The translations under genes and the position numbers were made by a program. This document shows positions 7,812-17,600 of a stretch of 64,000 bases of DNA, piece after piece; the first letter of the stretch is position 1, and each line of letters starts with the position of its first letter. Location: contig NZ_JAFBEX010000026.1 of assembly GCF_016908975.1 (NCBI RefSeq), forward strand, positions 1 to 64,000, written 5' to 3'. The DNA comes from Neobacillus cucumis (GTDB taxonomy: Bacteria > Bacillota > Bacilli > Bacillales > Cytobacillaceae). Under the pieces are notes generated by a model that had not been told where the DNA came from, made no database searches, and saw nothing but the letters and a program-made list of their open reading frames with translations.

Positions 7812-8699
7812 TCATCCCAAAAATTCGGTTATAACCGCTAACAATTGCGGCAAATCATCCACCAGCGGGGAATGCCCGCAATTTTTCAGTTCAATAAACG
7901 TTGCCTTTTCCCCTAGGTCTTTTATGATTTCTTGTGTCATTTCCGCTGTAACGACATAATCTCTTTCTCCACGCAATATCAGAACTGGGACATTTATGTC
8001 ATCCACTTTACCATTTCCTTTTACAAGACCATTGTGACGATGGCTAATATTAAAGGTATTGTTAGAATGATGGACTTCTGCTAAATTTCGCTGTGTTCTC
8101 ATATCTTGCAAATACTCCTCATACCGCTCGGATGACGGCTGATGATGTGTATAGATTACAGAATTCCAAATAAGCTTCAATAGTTCCGTATTATTGGTGT
8201 CATAGGCTGTTTGTACTGGGATGGTTTTGGTTACATCTTGTTTGATCTCTGCATGGGTGATAAAGCGCCGCTGTTCATCTTGTTCTTTTATTTTACCGTC
8301 AAAAGGATAGCCTCTCGTCGATTCGGATGCTAATAAAATAAGTTTGTTGCAATATCCAGGATAATCTGCTGCAAATTGCATGGCCACTGCGCCGCCAGTG
8401 GACCAGCCCACGACCGCAAAATCCCGTAAGCCCACCTCATCCACGAACAGCTTCACATCATCAGAAAAATCCTTAATAGACATGACTAGATTATGATAGG
8501 TAGACTTGCCAAAGCCTCGCAGGTCAACGGCATAAAGCTTATATTTGGCATCCATATTTTCATAGACTAAATCCCAGTGCTTCGATGATGTCATATTTCC
8601 ATGAATCAGTAACACCTTTTGCTCCCCGCCTGCCCTTTCTCGATAAGCAAGTGTCTCTCCGTTTGGCAGATGAACTTCTTTCATTGTGACCTTCACCAT
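7812..8699 (-). CDS. Alpha/beta hydrolase in importer/KAS operon
   Basis: An alpha/beta hydrolase of 295 aa. It shows the oxyanion HGNMTSSKHWD loop, the nucleophile elbow GWSTGG, an Asp in RGERDYVV and His in KNCGHSPLVDD, so the triad is complete. It may hydrolyse an ester, lactone, thioester or C-C bond of the cluster's substrate; that is inference. The frame is open to an ATG at 8720, which overlaps the KAS III-like gene. An ATG at 8708 forms an ATGA overlap with its stop, and the ATG at 8699 has AAAGGA at ideal distance and is chosen here. It is the last gene of the operon, followed by a terminator. Confidence 0.87.
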   Translation of the reverse strand: MVKVTMKEVHLPNGETLAYRERAGGEQKVLLIHGNMTSSKHWDLVYENMDAKYKLYAVDLRGFGKSTYHNLVMSIKDFSDDVKLFVDEVGLRDFAVVGWSTGGAVAMQFAADYPGYCNKLILLASESTRGYPFDGKIKEQDEQRRFITHAEIKQDVTKTIPVQTAYDTNNTELLKLIWNSVIYTHHQPSSERYEEYLQDMRTQRNLAEVHHSNNTFNISHRHNGLVKGNGKVDDINVPVLILRGERDYVVTAEMTQEIIKDLGEKATFIELKNCGHSPLVDDLPQLLAVITEFLG

Positions 8700-8704
8700 T
8701 CCAA

Positions 8705-9715
8705 TCATCCTTTCCCCCATTTAATGGCTGCTGCTCCCCAGGCATACCCGATACCAGCACTTACAAGAACGACAAGATCCCCATCCTTTATTTTCCCTTC
8801 CTTATTAGCAAGCTCTAATGACAAAATCTGATCAATTTGCCCGATATGGCCATAATCTTCAAGATAAATTGATTGTTCGGTAGACAAGCCTAGTTCCTTT
8901 AAAACATATTCATGGGCCGATCTTTTCATGTGAAGAATCGCTAAATAAGCAATATCACTTTCTAAATACCCGCTTTTCCGAATTGATTCCCTAATAACCT
9001 TCAAAAAGTTCGCCATTGATTTTTGTTCAAGACGAGACTTCATTCCCTCCGGATCAAGAACATCGAGCATATTAAGCCGATGCTCGATTGCCTCTTTGGT
9101 AATGGGATTCTTTGTCCCGCCTGATACAACGACCACATCTTCTGAAAAAGAACCGTCCGTAATCAACTCTGTTTCTAGCAATCTATTTTCCTGATGATCC
9201 TTTTTTAAAAGGATGGCTCCGCCGCCGGCACCCAGATTATACATAAATCGTGTCCTGGGATTTTCATAATCGATAAAGTCCACATTGCGATAGCCTCCTG
9301 CAAGCAAGACTGTTCGAATACCCTGGTCGGCTATCATCAGGCTTTTCGCAAGTTTTAAGGCCATTACGGTCGTTCCGCACCTTAAAGCTGCATCAAATGC
9401 CCAGGCATTCAATGCCCCAACCTCATGTTGAAGCTTAATTCCTGCTGTCCAAAGCGGATATTCCTTATGCTCTTCACCAATATAAATGACAACATTAATT
9501 TCCAAGGGATCAATCCCAGCTTTGTCGATGGCCCGTTTGGCTGCAATTATTCCCATTTCACAGGTATGGTCATCTTCTCCTGGGACATACTTTTTCTTTA
9601 TCCCCATTTTTTCTTCCACAACATGAACCGGTAAACCTGACATTTGAGCAATCTGTTTACCCGTCACGAACTTCTCAGGCAGATAGATACCAGTACTAAG
9701 AATCCCGATGTTCAA
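8705..9715 (-). CDS. KAS III-like (thiolase-fold) acyltransferase, altered triad
   Basis: A 336-aa protein of the FabH/KAS III superfamily. Cys113 (DAALRCGT) aligns with the catalytic cysteine. His262 (ILHMKRSAH) aligns with the histidine of the usual HQAN motif. Where FabH has Asn (YGNTSAAS), this protein has His290 (YGHIGQID). The C-terminal GxGYAWGAAAIKW matches the family end. The usual role is Claisen condensation of an acyl-CoA with an acyl-ACP or CoA. The changed triad and the catabolic-looking neighbours suggest another reaction, for example acyl transfer or retro-Claisen cleavage (inference). It is coupled to the hydrolase downstream. It is unlikely to be the housekeeping FabH. Confidence 0.82.
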   Translation of the reverse strand: MNIGILSTGIYLPEKFVTGKQIAQMSGLPVHVVEEKMGIKKKYVPGEDDHTCEMGIIAAKRAIDKAGIDPLEINVVIYIGEEHKEYPLWTAGIKLQHEVGALNAWAFDAALRCGTTVMALKLAKSLMIADQGIRTVLLAGGYRNVDFIDYENPRTRFMYNLGAGGGAILLKKDHQENRLLETELITDGSFSEDVVVVSGGTKNPITKEAIEHRLNMLDVLDPEGMKSRLEQKSMANFLKVIRESIRKSGYLESDIAYLAILHMKRSAHEYVLKELGLSTEQSIYLEDYGHIGQIDQILSLELANKEGKIKDGDLVVLVSAGIGYAWGAAAIKWGKG

Positions 9716-9732
9716 ACGTTCTGCCTCCCATC

Positions 9733-9912
9733 CTAGGCTTTTTCCGCGGTATTCTTCATATATTCCATCGCATCTTCCATACTTTCAAATAAAGATTCAC
9801 ATTCCTCTTGGACATGTGTAACCTTAATTCTCCACTGTTTTCTGCTAGGGCCATTTTCAACTGATGATAATTGAATCCGGACAACAAAGGAAGCAATTTG
9901 ATTAATCTCCAT
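9733..9912 (-). CDS. Small conserved-looking protein of importer operon (59 aa)
   Basis: A 59-aa product. The frame is open further upstream into the permease gene, but the ATG at 9912 has AAAGGAGGGACCA just before it and is the clear start. It is acidic at the C-terminus (ECESLFESMEDAMEYMKNTAEKA) with an N-terminal beta-like segment (IASFVVRIQLSSVENGP). No signal peptide, membrane segment or cysteine cluster is seen. It lies between livM-like and KAS III-like genes, tightly packed, so it is probably translated with them. I do not recognise the family; a small partner of the thiolase-fold enzyme is one possibility. Confidence 0.7.
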   Translation of the reverse strand: MEINQIASFVVRIQLSSVENGPSRKQWRIKVTHVQEECESLFESMEDAMEYMKNTAEKA

Positions 9913-9923
9913 TGGTCCCTCCT

Positions 9924-10922
9924 TTATCCCGCCACTTTTTCCTTCTTTTTCATAGCAGGTGGTTTGTTCCGTTTCCACGTGTAAGTACTTAATGTCCCCA
10001 CAATTCCCTTTGGAAAAAACATAACGACTAAAATATAGATAATGCCGAAGAAAATAATCCAGCGTTCAAAGATGACATGTTCCTTCGCAAGTTCGGTCAA
10101 CCAGTCATGTGCAAATTCTATCAACCCTGCCCCTATGATGGCCCCGACTAATGTACCCACTCCGCCAATAATCGTCATTAATAAAGCGTCTAAAGTAATA
10201 TCCATAGAAAAGACGCTTGTATTGACAAATCTTAAGGAAATAGCATATAAAATTCCCGCTATTCCAGCTAATACTCCAGAGACGACACTAGCGGCAATTT
10301 TATAATGCAGCACTTGATACCCTAATGATTCGGTTCTTTGTTCATTCTCTCTAATGGCTTGAAGCACCCGGCCAAGCGGAGAATTGGTAAATCGCTTTAA
10401 AAATAGAAAGACGAGGACCATCATGATTAAGCAGAGCCAATAAAAATGAGTTCGGTCAATAAATAGGTCAGGAACCCGGAAAGTAAAGCCATCGTTTCCA
10501 TACGTCATCGACCGCCATTTTTCTGCGAGTACTAAAAAGAGCCCGGAAAGTGCCAAGGTTAGCATCGCATAAAAATGACTTTTTAAGCGGAGGGTCAACA
10601 AGCCGACGATAAAGCTTACCAATGCCGTGATGATAATCGTTGATAGGACGGCTAAGAAGAAGTACGGCATGGTTGGTTCAAATTTTTTCATAAAAATCCC
10701 CATCAAATAGGCGCCAATTCCAAAAAACATCGCATGACCAAACGAAACAATTCCCGTAAAACCTAATAACAAATCATAACTCATGGCAAAAATGGCAAAA
10801 ACAAATATTTGTGTTAATAAGATGAATAGGTTTCTTGACTCATAGACAAATGGCAGAATAATAAGAAGGGCTGCTATGACAAGAAAAGAAGCGGTCATTT
10901 TATTTCCTTGTACAACTTTCAT
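9924..10922 (-). CDS. livM: Branched-chain-type ABC transporter permease (LivM-like)
   Basis: A 332-aa permease of the LivM family, with about ten hydrophobic segments. It has the family-typical GFTGIVSFGHAMFFGIGAYLMG stretch (near 53-75) and the EAA-like TESLGYQVLHYKIAASVVSGVLAGIAG segment (near 197-223). It pairs with LivH in the membrane. Liv-type (HAAT) importers take up branched-chain amino acids, but also aromatic or other organic acids and amides; the neighbours point to an acid. Its start overlaps the livH stop (10919-10922). Confidence 0.9.
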   Translation of the reverse strand: MKVVQGNKMTASFLVIAALLIILPFVYESRNLFILLTQIFVFAIFAMSYDLLLGFTGIVSFGHAMFFGIGAYLMGIFMKKFEPTMPYFFLAVLSTIIITALVSFIVGLLTLRLKSHFYAMLTLALSGLFLVLAEKWRSMTYGNDGFTFRVPDLFIDRTHFYWLCLIMMVLVFLFLKRFTNSPLGRVLQAIRENEQRTESLGYQVLHYKIAASVVSGVLAGIAGILYAISLRFVNTSVFSMDITLDALLMTIIGGVGTLVGAIIGAGLIEFAHDWLTELAKEHVIFERWIIFFGIIYILVVMFFPKGIVGTLSTYTWKRNKPPAMKKKEKVAG

Positions 10923-11788
10923 CGGCTCACCCCTCTTGCACCAAATAAGCCCTGCGGCCGAATAATGAGCACAATCGCCATGAGCAGCATATTCACTGCC
11001 AATGACAAATCCGGTACATAGTAAGCCATGTACGAACCAGATAATCCTACTAAAATAGCAGCTAAAAGGGATCCCTTAAAATCTCCCATCCCGCCAATCA
11101 CCACCACAATAAAGGCTAAGATGGCAAAATCCATTCCCATTCCAGCATGAATCACACCAGAGTATGGGGCAAACAAGACACCGCCAAGAGCTGCCATTCC
11201 CGCCCCCATCATAAACACAAACATAAAGACTTTTTGAATATTAATGCCAAGCGCTTGGACCATTTCTTTATTCATCACACCAGCCCGGACCACAAGGCCG
11301 AGCTTTGTTTTTTTTAGAATAAATTGAACGACCGCGAAAATAAGCAGTCCGACTATAATGATAAAGACCCTGTACTTAATAATAATGATTCCGTCCCATT
11401 CCCAGCTCCCTTTTAAATAATCAGGTGGTGCGACAGTCAATTGATTAGGACCCCATATGACTTTTAACATTTCGGATAAAACGAGCATAAGCCCAAGGGT
11501 AATCAAAATTTGCTGCACATGATTTCCATATACGGGTTTGATAATCCATTTTTCCGTAAGTATTCCAAGGATAAAACCTGTCATAATGGCCCCGATAATA
11601 CCGATTACAAAACTGCCTGTTCGCTGATAAATCCAAAGTCCGCTGTAGGCCCCCCAGGCAAACAATCCACCATGGGCAAAATTCAAGACATCCATCAACC
11701 CAAAAATAAGCGTTAACCCGGCTGCTAATAAAAAAATCAGCATTCCGGTCGCAAGGCCATTTAAGGTTAAATTGGTTAATAAGTCCAT
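10919..11788 (-). CDS. livH: Branched-chain-type ABC transporter permease (LivH-like)
   Basis: A 289-aa inner-membrane permease of the LivH family, showing LTLIFGLMDVLNFAHGGLFAWGAY near the N-terminus and GGMGDFKGSLLAAILVGL near residue 230, both family hallmarks, with about eight hydrophobic segments. It forms the channel with LivM. AAGGAGG stands 10 nt before the ATG at 11788. It is cotranscribed with livF upstream and overlaps livM downstream by 4 bp. Confidence 0.9.
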   Translation of the reverse strand: MDLLTNLTLNGLATGMLIFLLAAGLTLIFGLMDVLNFAHGGLFAWGAYSGLWIYQRTGSFVIGIIGAIMTGFILGILTEKWIIKPVYGNHVQQILITLGLMLVLSEMLKVIWGPNQLTVAPPDYLKGSWEWDGIIIIKYRVFIIIVGLLIFAVVQFILKKTKLGLVVRAGVMNKEMVQALGINIQKVFMFVFMMGAGMAALGGVLFAPYSGVIHAGMGMDFAILAFIVVVIGGMGDFKGSLLAAILVGLSGSYMAYYVPDLSLAVNMLLMAIVLIIRPQGLFGARGVSR

Positions 11789-11807
11789 CTAGTGGGTCCT
11801 CCTTTCT

Positions 11808-12515
11808 TTAAGCAATACCTAAATATTTTCGCTTCATCTCCTCATCTTCTTTTAATTGCTTCATCGTTCCAGAGCTGACCGTTCGTCCGTCATCAATCAT
11901 ATAAAAACAATCGCCAATGGTGCTGGCCATCATGAAATTTTGCTCGACTAACACGATGGTCGTTTGGTTCTTTATTTGTTGAATCGATTCCATTACTTTT
12001 TCCACCATAATGGGCGCAAGTCCCTTACTCGGCTCATCAATTAACAATAATTCATTTTCAGTAACATAGGCTCTGGCAATCGACAACATTTGTTTTTGCC
12101 CGCCGCTTAAATAGCCTCCAGGTTTTTTCCAAAACTTTTTTAGGTCAGGAAACAAATTTAAAATCCATTCCATTCGTCTGCTTGTTTCATCATTTTCTTT
12201 TTGCATGGCCACTTTCATATTTTCCTCAACCGTTAAACCTGCAAAGATTCCCTGATCTTCTGGGACATAGCCGATTCCCTTTTTCGCAATCTGATAGGTT
12301 GGCAGTGACTGAATTAACTCTTCTTTGAAGACGATGTTTCCTTTTGAAGCAGGATTTAGTCCCATAATTGTTCGTAATGTCGTGGTCTTTCCCGCCCCAT
12401 TTCTTCCAAGAAGCACTGTCACTTCGCCTTTTTTTACTTGAAAAGATATTCCTTGAAGAATATGATATTGGCCGATATGTGTCTCCACTTGTTCAAGCTT
12501 TAACAGGTCGTTCAT
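11808..12515 (-). CDS. livF: Branched-chain-type ABC transporter ATPase (LivF-like)
   Basis: A 235-aa ATPase with Walker A GRNGAGKTT (near 38), signature LSGGQKQML (near 138), Walker B LLLIDEPSKGLAP (near 156) and an H-loop in VLVEQN. The short length and the LGI-type C-terminus fit LivF. It energises transport with LivG. AGGAGGT precedes the ATG at 12515, and the first 23 bp overlap the end of livG. Confidence 0.92.
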   Translation of the reverse strand: MNDLLKLEQVETHIGQYHILQGISFQVKKGEVTVLLGRNGAGKTTTLRTIMGLNPASKGNIVFKEELIQSLPTYQIAKKGIGYVPEDQGIFAGLTVEENMKVAMQKENDETSRRMEWILNLFPDLKKFWKKPGGYLSGGQKQMLSIARAYVTENELLLIDEPSKGLAPIMVEKVMESIQQIKNQTTIVLVEQNFMMASTIGDCFYMIDDGRTVSSGTMKQLKEDEEMKRKYLGIA

Positions 12516-13266
12516 CTAGATGACCTCCTAAATAAGCAGACTGAACCGTTTCATTTTCCATGATTTCTTCAGGCGTCCCATCAGCAAGCAGCCTCCCATT
12601 AAATAGGACCATGACGGAATCTGATAAATCTAAGATCATATCCATTTTGTGTTCGATTAGGAGTATGGTCCGATTTCCTTGGTTTTTTATTCGTTTGATG
12701 ACCTCTAAAATGGCTGGAACTTCTTCTAAAGACATGCCGGCAGTAGGTTCATCGAGTAACAAAAGCTCCGTTTCAAGTGCGAGTAGCATAGCGATTTCAA
12801 GCTTTCGTTTCTCACCGTGAGCGAGGTTCATGGCGAGCGAATCCTTTTTATCGTCAAGCAGGACAAGCTTTAGCCACTCTAGTGCCTTCTCTTCAAACCC
12901 CTTGTATTTTTTATGGTGAAACAGCATTTGATAGCGGACTCCCGCCTGTGATTGAACGGCCAATCTGACATTTTCTAATACGGTTAAATTCGGAAAGACA
13001 TTTGTAATTTGAAAAGAACGGCCAATTCCTGTCCGAGTTCGGACTGTAGGTGAGAATTTGGTGATGTCTTTATCACGATAATAGATGTTTCCCTTTGTTG
13101 GGACTAATTGGCCGCTCAGAAGGTTAAAAAAGGTGGTTTTTCCCGCTCCGTTTGGTCCAATAATGGATTTAAAATGTTTTTCTGGAACGGCAATGCTGAC
13201 TGAGTCTACTGCGGTATGTCCACCAAAGATAATGGAAAGATCTTTCGTTTCGATCAATGTTGACAT
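12493..13266 (-). CDS. livG: Branched-chain-type ABC transporter ATPase (LivG-like)
   Basis: A 257-aa ATPase with Walker A GPNGAGKTTFFNLLSG (near 37-52), signature in LAHGEKRKLEIA (near 150; the LivG-type variant of LSGGQ), Walker B LLLLDEPTAGM and the LLIEHKMD H-loop. ATG at 13266 is preferred over GTG at 13275 because GGCGGTGA precedes it. It is separated from the binding-protein gene by a hairpin that may lower expression of the membrane and ATPase genes. Confidence 0.92.
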   Translation of the reverse strand: MSTLIETKDLSIIFGGHTAVDSVSIAVPEKHFKSIIGPNGAGKTTFFNLLSGQLVPTKGNIYYRDKDITKFSPTVRTRTGIGRSFQITNVFPNLTVLENVRLAVQSQAGVRYQMLFHHKKYKGFEEKALEWLKLVLLDDKKDSLAMNLAHGEKRKLEIAMLLALETELLLLDEPTAGMSLEEVPAILEVIKRIKNQGNRTILLIEHKMDMILDLSDSVMVLFNGRLLADGTPEEIMENETVQSAYLGGHLDERPVKA

Positions 13267-13295
13267 TCGTTTCACCGCCTAAATGGTTTGCGTTA

Positions 13296-13336
13296 GAAAA
13301 AGGTGGTTGACCACGGTTCACATGGTCAACCCCACT
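13296..13336 (-). terminator. Attenuating hairpin between binding protein and livG
   Basis: On the minus strand GGTTGACCA pairs with TGGTCAACC (plus flanking GTGG/CCAC), followed by TTTTTCT. Such intercistronic terminators commonly let the solute-binding protein be made in excess over the rest of its operon. Confidence 0.75.
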
Positions 13337-13349
13337 CGTTTTTACACTG

Positions 13350-14573
13350 TTACTTATTCCGGATTGGTGGTGCAGTTTCTTCAGGAGAAAGTTCCCTCAT
13401 GAGGACTGGTACTGGGTAAGGAACCCCGTCCTTTTTCTCCAGCTTAATAGCATACAAGGTTTGCAATGCTTGGTGGTCTTCCTTACGGTAGGTCATTTTG
13501 CCTTTAGGTGTTTCAAAGCTCATCCCTTCCATCGTACTGATTAATTTGTCAGTATCTGTGTTCCCATTCGTTTTCTTCAAAGCCTCCACAATGGAAATCG
13601 CGGCACTCATACCGCCAGGTGTAAACAAATCAGGTACATCCCCGTTAAATCTCTTTTTATGTTCAGCGACAAGCCAGTCATTAATTTTGTTTTTCGGCAG
13701 GTCATAGTAGTAAACAGTAAAGCCTTCCATCCCAATCAGCGGCTCCATTGTGGATAGGGCCGCAATATCAGGCGCACCCGTAGAAATCTTAATCCCCTTT
13801 TCTTGGACCTTCATGTCTGATAGCTGCTTCCATGGAGAGTTTGCTCCGGCCCAAACGACAAACAAATAATCAGGCTTCGCATCGATGATTTTTTGAATAT
13901 TGGAGGTAAAGTCAGTAGCAGCAGGGTCTGCATATTCTTCTTTTACAATTTCAGCGCCAAGCTTTTGCGCCGCTTCCTTAAAAGCAGCCACTCCGTCCCG
14001 GCCAAAAGAGTAATCTGGCGCAAGTGTGGCAATTTTCACTCCTTTTTTAGCAATAGCGGCTGCACCAGCAACAGCATCTTGTGAAGAATTACGAGCAGAA
14101 TGGAAAATATATTTATTAAATTCGGAACCTGTAATACTATCGGCAGCAGCCGGTTCTACCACCATTACCTTTTGATATTCCTCAGCAAGCGGAAGCACCG
14201 CTAACGTATCGGCTGAGCTGGAAGATCCTACTAAAAAGTCGACTTTATCTTCTTCTAATAGTTTGGTAGCTTTTTGGACGGCCACCTCTGGCTTTGTCTC
14301 TGTATCTTCTACAATAAATTGGATTTTTCGTCCAGCGACCTCGCGTTTTCCATCTGTTGCATAATCAAGCCCAAGTTCAAACCCTCTTAATGTTTGTTTT
14401 CCATATGCTTCTAAGGCACCTGTCTTCGAGGCTAGTACGCCAATTTTAATGGGGCCCTTTTTGGTGTCTCCCTTTGACTCTGATGATGATGAATTGGAAC
14501 TGCAAGCGCTCGCAAAAATCATCATAAACATAAGCAAACCAACTAATGCCCATTTCCCACTAAACACCTTCAC
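13350..14573 (-). CDS. Liv-type ABC transporter substrate-binding lipoprotein
   Basis: A 407-aa lipoprotein. The signal peptide ends at a lipobox FASAC (Cys near 24), followed by a Ser-rich linker. The mature part has the type I periplasmic-binding fold of the LivJ/amide family (PIKIGVLASKTGALEAYGKQTLRGFELGL near 45). It would capture the cluster's substrate outside the membrane and deliver it to LivHM. Start GTG at 14573 with GGGGGAG nearby. It is the first gene of the importer operon, with a SARP-like operator upstream. Confidence 0.9.
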   Translation of the reverse strand: MKVFSGKWALVGLLMFMMIFASACSSNSSSSESKGDTKKGPIKIGVLASKTGALEAYGKQTLRGFELGLDYATDGKREVAGRKIQFIVEDTETKPEVAVQKATKLLEEDKVDFLVGSSSSADTLAVLPLAEEYQKVMVVEPAAADSITGSEFNKYIFHSARNSSQDAVAGAAAIAKKGVKIATLAPDYSFGRDGVAAFKEAAQKLGAEIVKEEYADPAATDFTSNIQKIIDAKPDYLFVVWAGANSPWKQLSDMKVQEKGIKISTGAPDIAALSTMEPLIGMEGFTVYYYDLPKNKINDWLVAEHKKRFNGDVPDLFTPGGMSAAISIVEALKKTNGNTDTDKLISTMEGMSFETPKGKMTYRKEDHQALQTLYAIKLEKKDGVPYPVPVLMRELSPEETAPPIRNK

Positions 14574-14616
14574 ATATTCTCCCCCTTAAGATTTTACATT
14601 TTTAAAGCTTGATTAT

Positions 14617-14649
14617 ATGATAGAGAAATGCAGTTACATTTGAGTTACA
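14617..14649 (-). promoter_or_regulatory. Importer operon promoter with SARP-type direct repeat
   Basis: AGTTACA at 14632-14638 and 14643-14649 (11-bp period; TGTAACT on the coding strand), then 9 bp, then the -10-like TATCAT (14622-14617). TATAAT overlaps at 14617-14612 as an alternative. Heptamer, period and 9-bp gap match the ligase promoter at 7.6 kb. The BTAD regulator gene lies directly upstream. Confidence 0.65.
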
Positions 14650-14654
14650 GAAAG

Positions 14655-14684
14655 AAAAAAGCAACCCTAATTTTTAAGGCTGCT
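14655..14684 (-). terminator. Terminator of the BTAD regulator gene
   Basis: AGCAGCCTTA pairs with TAGGGTTGCT on the minus strand and is followed by TTTTTTC. The stem overlaps the last codons of the regulator. Confidence 0.7.
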
Positions 14685-17600
14685 CCATCGAATGGATTCG
14701 TTCTGATTCAATAATCATTTGGTACATGTGCTTGGTCGGCTCTAGAGGGGTTACACCTAGTTCCTCTTCTAGTACTTCTGTACATTTTTTGTACCATCGC
14801 ATCGCTTGGGGCCGATTATTTTTTCGATAATAACAGTACATCAATAAACGGTAAGCTTCTTCCCAGGTACGGTCACGATTCAAGATTTTTTCACACCAAT
14901 TGATGGCGGCGTCATATTTTTCCGTTCGCACCATACCTTGAGCCATTTTCTCCGCACCTCGTAAAAAAAAGACTGCCATACTCTCTCTTTTACTTATACA
15001 CCAATCATCATAGCGTCGATCAGGTAAATAATCACCATGATAGAATGCTAATCCCCTTTCTAAAAAAGAAATAACCTTGTCAGGATTGTTCTCATTTAAA
15101 CCAGCCTCAATCCATTCCTTAAATGGTGTGGTATCCATCTCAATGACTGCATTCGGGTTTAATCCATAAAACATCCCTTCTCTTATAATAAAAAAGGGTG
15201 CTGCCCGAGCCTTGCGGTGTGGTTCAAGGACATGATGAAGGCAATTAAGCGCAACTTTAAAATCACGGTCCGCGCTTTTTTTATCCTGACTAGGCCAAAG
15301 AATGCTAATGATTTCATCCTTCGCCATTAATTCATTCACTGTAATCAGTAATTGAAAGAGCTCCTTTGCCTTTTCTCTCTGCCACTCTCTTTCGGACACC
15401 TCTTTTTCACCAAGCCATAGTTTAAACTGCCCCAAGGTCTGAACGCGCAGGGAATATCCCGGGTGGGAATCATAAGTGGTTATCCCCATATCCTGCAAAA
15501 TTTTTCGAACAAAGGATGGCTGAATCTCTTTTTTCATACATTCAATTAAGAGCGGCACATAAATCTGTAAGTCTCTAGGTCCAAATACAGATCTTTTATG
15601 AAATAAGAATTCATAATCATACATTTGCACAAGCTTTAAAAAATGACTAATCGCAGCTTTAAACATCTCCTCCTGTTTTCCTAGGTAATAATGATAGGCC
15701 AGCCAAAATTGGCTTAGTGTTTGTCCGTAACAGTCCTCACATTGCACAAAGAGCCCTTCCGCTTTTGTCAATAGCGATAGTGTCTTGGGATGCTGATCAT
15801 TATATACACAAGTAATTCCCAGACAGAGCGTAATAAAGGCTGACAGCCAAACATCGTGAACCTTATCTGTTTCCTGCAATGCTCTCCTGCCTGTTTCCAA
15901 TGCCCGTTCTAGTTCACCTCTTGTTCCGTACAGAATACTTAAGCCCATAAGAGGCTCTGCTTTTCCTCTATCCACACGGAGCTGGTCCATGATATCCAAC
16001 GCGGTTTGATAGCAGCTCTCAGCCAAACTCACATCATATTTATTCAGTAACTGGACCGCATGCCCCATACGAATCCAGCCGCACGCTTCTACAAAAGGGG
16101 CTTTATTGCTTATTCCTTGCTGAATCCCCGCCTGAGCGAGTTCTTTTGCTTTAACACCTTCTCCAATAAAGGCTTCGATTAAAGAGAGTATTAAATCTGT
16201 TTCACGATGCGATTGTGGCAGTGAATGGATGGTAGAACCTTTTAACTCTTCTTTTTTCTGTAGAAGTACGTTCTTAGCCGCCGTAAACCGTCCCGTTCTT
16301 AAGTACAATCTTGCTTCTAAATGGGCATCAGGCTGGAATTGGTTTACTCCCTTTGCTTTTTGAATCCATTTCTCCGCCTCATGAGCTTTTCCCGAGTTTA
16401 GTAGATTCTCAGATAATAAATGATATAATTGCCCCTTTTCCGTTTCTGCTCCCCTGCATTTTTCCCGCTGGTATATCGCTTCATATAATAGTTCTTCAGC
16501 TTGATGAGGCTGAATCGTATCGAGGAATATCCTGGCTTTTCCTTCAAGTGCCATGCTCATCCCAAGGTGATCCTTGTTCCTCTTGGCACCAGCAAAGGCC
16601 TTCTCATAACATTCCTCTGCTTCTTGATAGTTCGAACGATAGCGGAGGACTTCTGCTTTTAAATACCACAGCTGATAATAGATCTCCATTTCCGTTTCTG
16701 AAAGGATTCTTAACTGATCGTACAAGCTTTTCAGCTTTCCATTTTCAAGCATCCTTAAACCGATGTCTTGTAAAATCGAACTAATCGCTTTTAAGTGATT
16801 GATTTTATTATAATGATGAAGGGCTTTTTCCCATCGTTGATGTTTTTCATAATAACGGGCACAGCGCTCATGCAAAGCCGTATAGGAAGCTGGATTATTT
16901 TTTTGAAAGGTATCTTCCAGAAACTCCTTGAATAAGGCGTGATAGCGATATTGATTTATTCCAACCTTCTGAATAAATAAATTTCGGTCTTTCAGCTGCT
17001 CAAGAATACTAGAGGCCCCGTGGAAACCGATCACTTCATCACATATTTGTTCATCAATTTCTTCAAAAATGGACGTTTGTTCAAGAAACTGTTGAATCAG
17101 TGGCGGCTGTTTCGAAAAGACTTCCATAATTAGATATTGAAAAAAGTCTTGGAGCGATTGAGAGGAGTGTTGTAATATTTCGGTTATGTCCGTTTGTAAT
17201 GGTATTTGCGCGGCAATCATGCAGAGGGCAATAATCCACCCCTCTGTTATGTCATAAATTGATTGTAGATCCTTTTGGTCTATCTCTAATCCATAAAGAT
17301 CCGTTAATAATAATTCCATTTCATCCATTGTCAACACTAGGTCTTCCCTAGTTATTTCTAATAATTGACCGCATACCTTCATTTTTGTTAAATGGCTCCA
17401 GCCTGGACGGCTGCGGCTCGAAATAACAATATGTAAATTAGCGGGAATGTGTGCAAGCAGTCTTTCCATCCATGTATTAATCGTATAGGAATGTTCAATT
17501 TGATGGAAATCGTCAAGAATCAACGTGATCTCGGTCTTACACATGAGAATATCATTAATAAAAAGCGAACATAAAATGTTTAATTCCTCATCGCGTATAT

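Noticed and set aside
8705-9715. Housekeeping FabH
   Set aside because: The third catalytic residue and the HQAN motif are changed, and the gene sits in a transport operon rather than with fabF or other fab genes.
16311-16784. 157-codon plus-strand frame inside the BTAD regulator
   Set aside because: Antisense shadow of the TPR region; no ribosome site and no recognisable domain.
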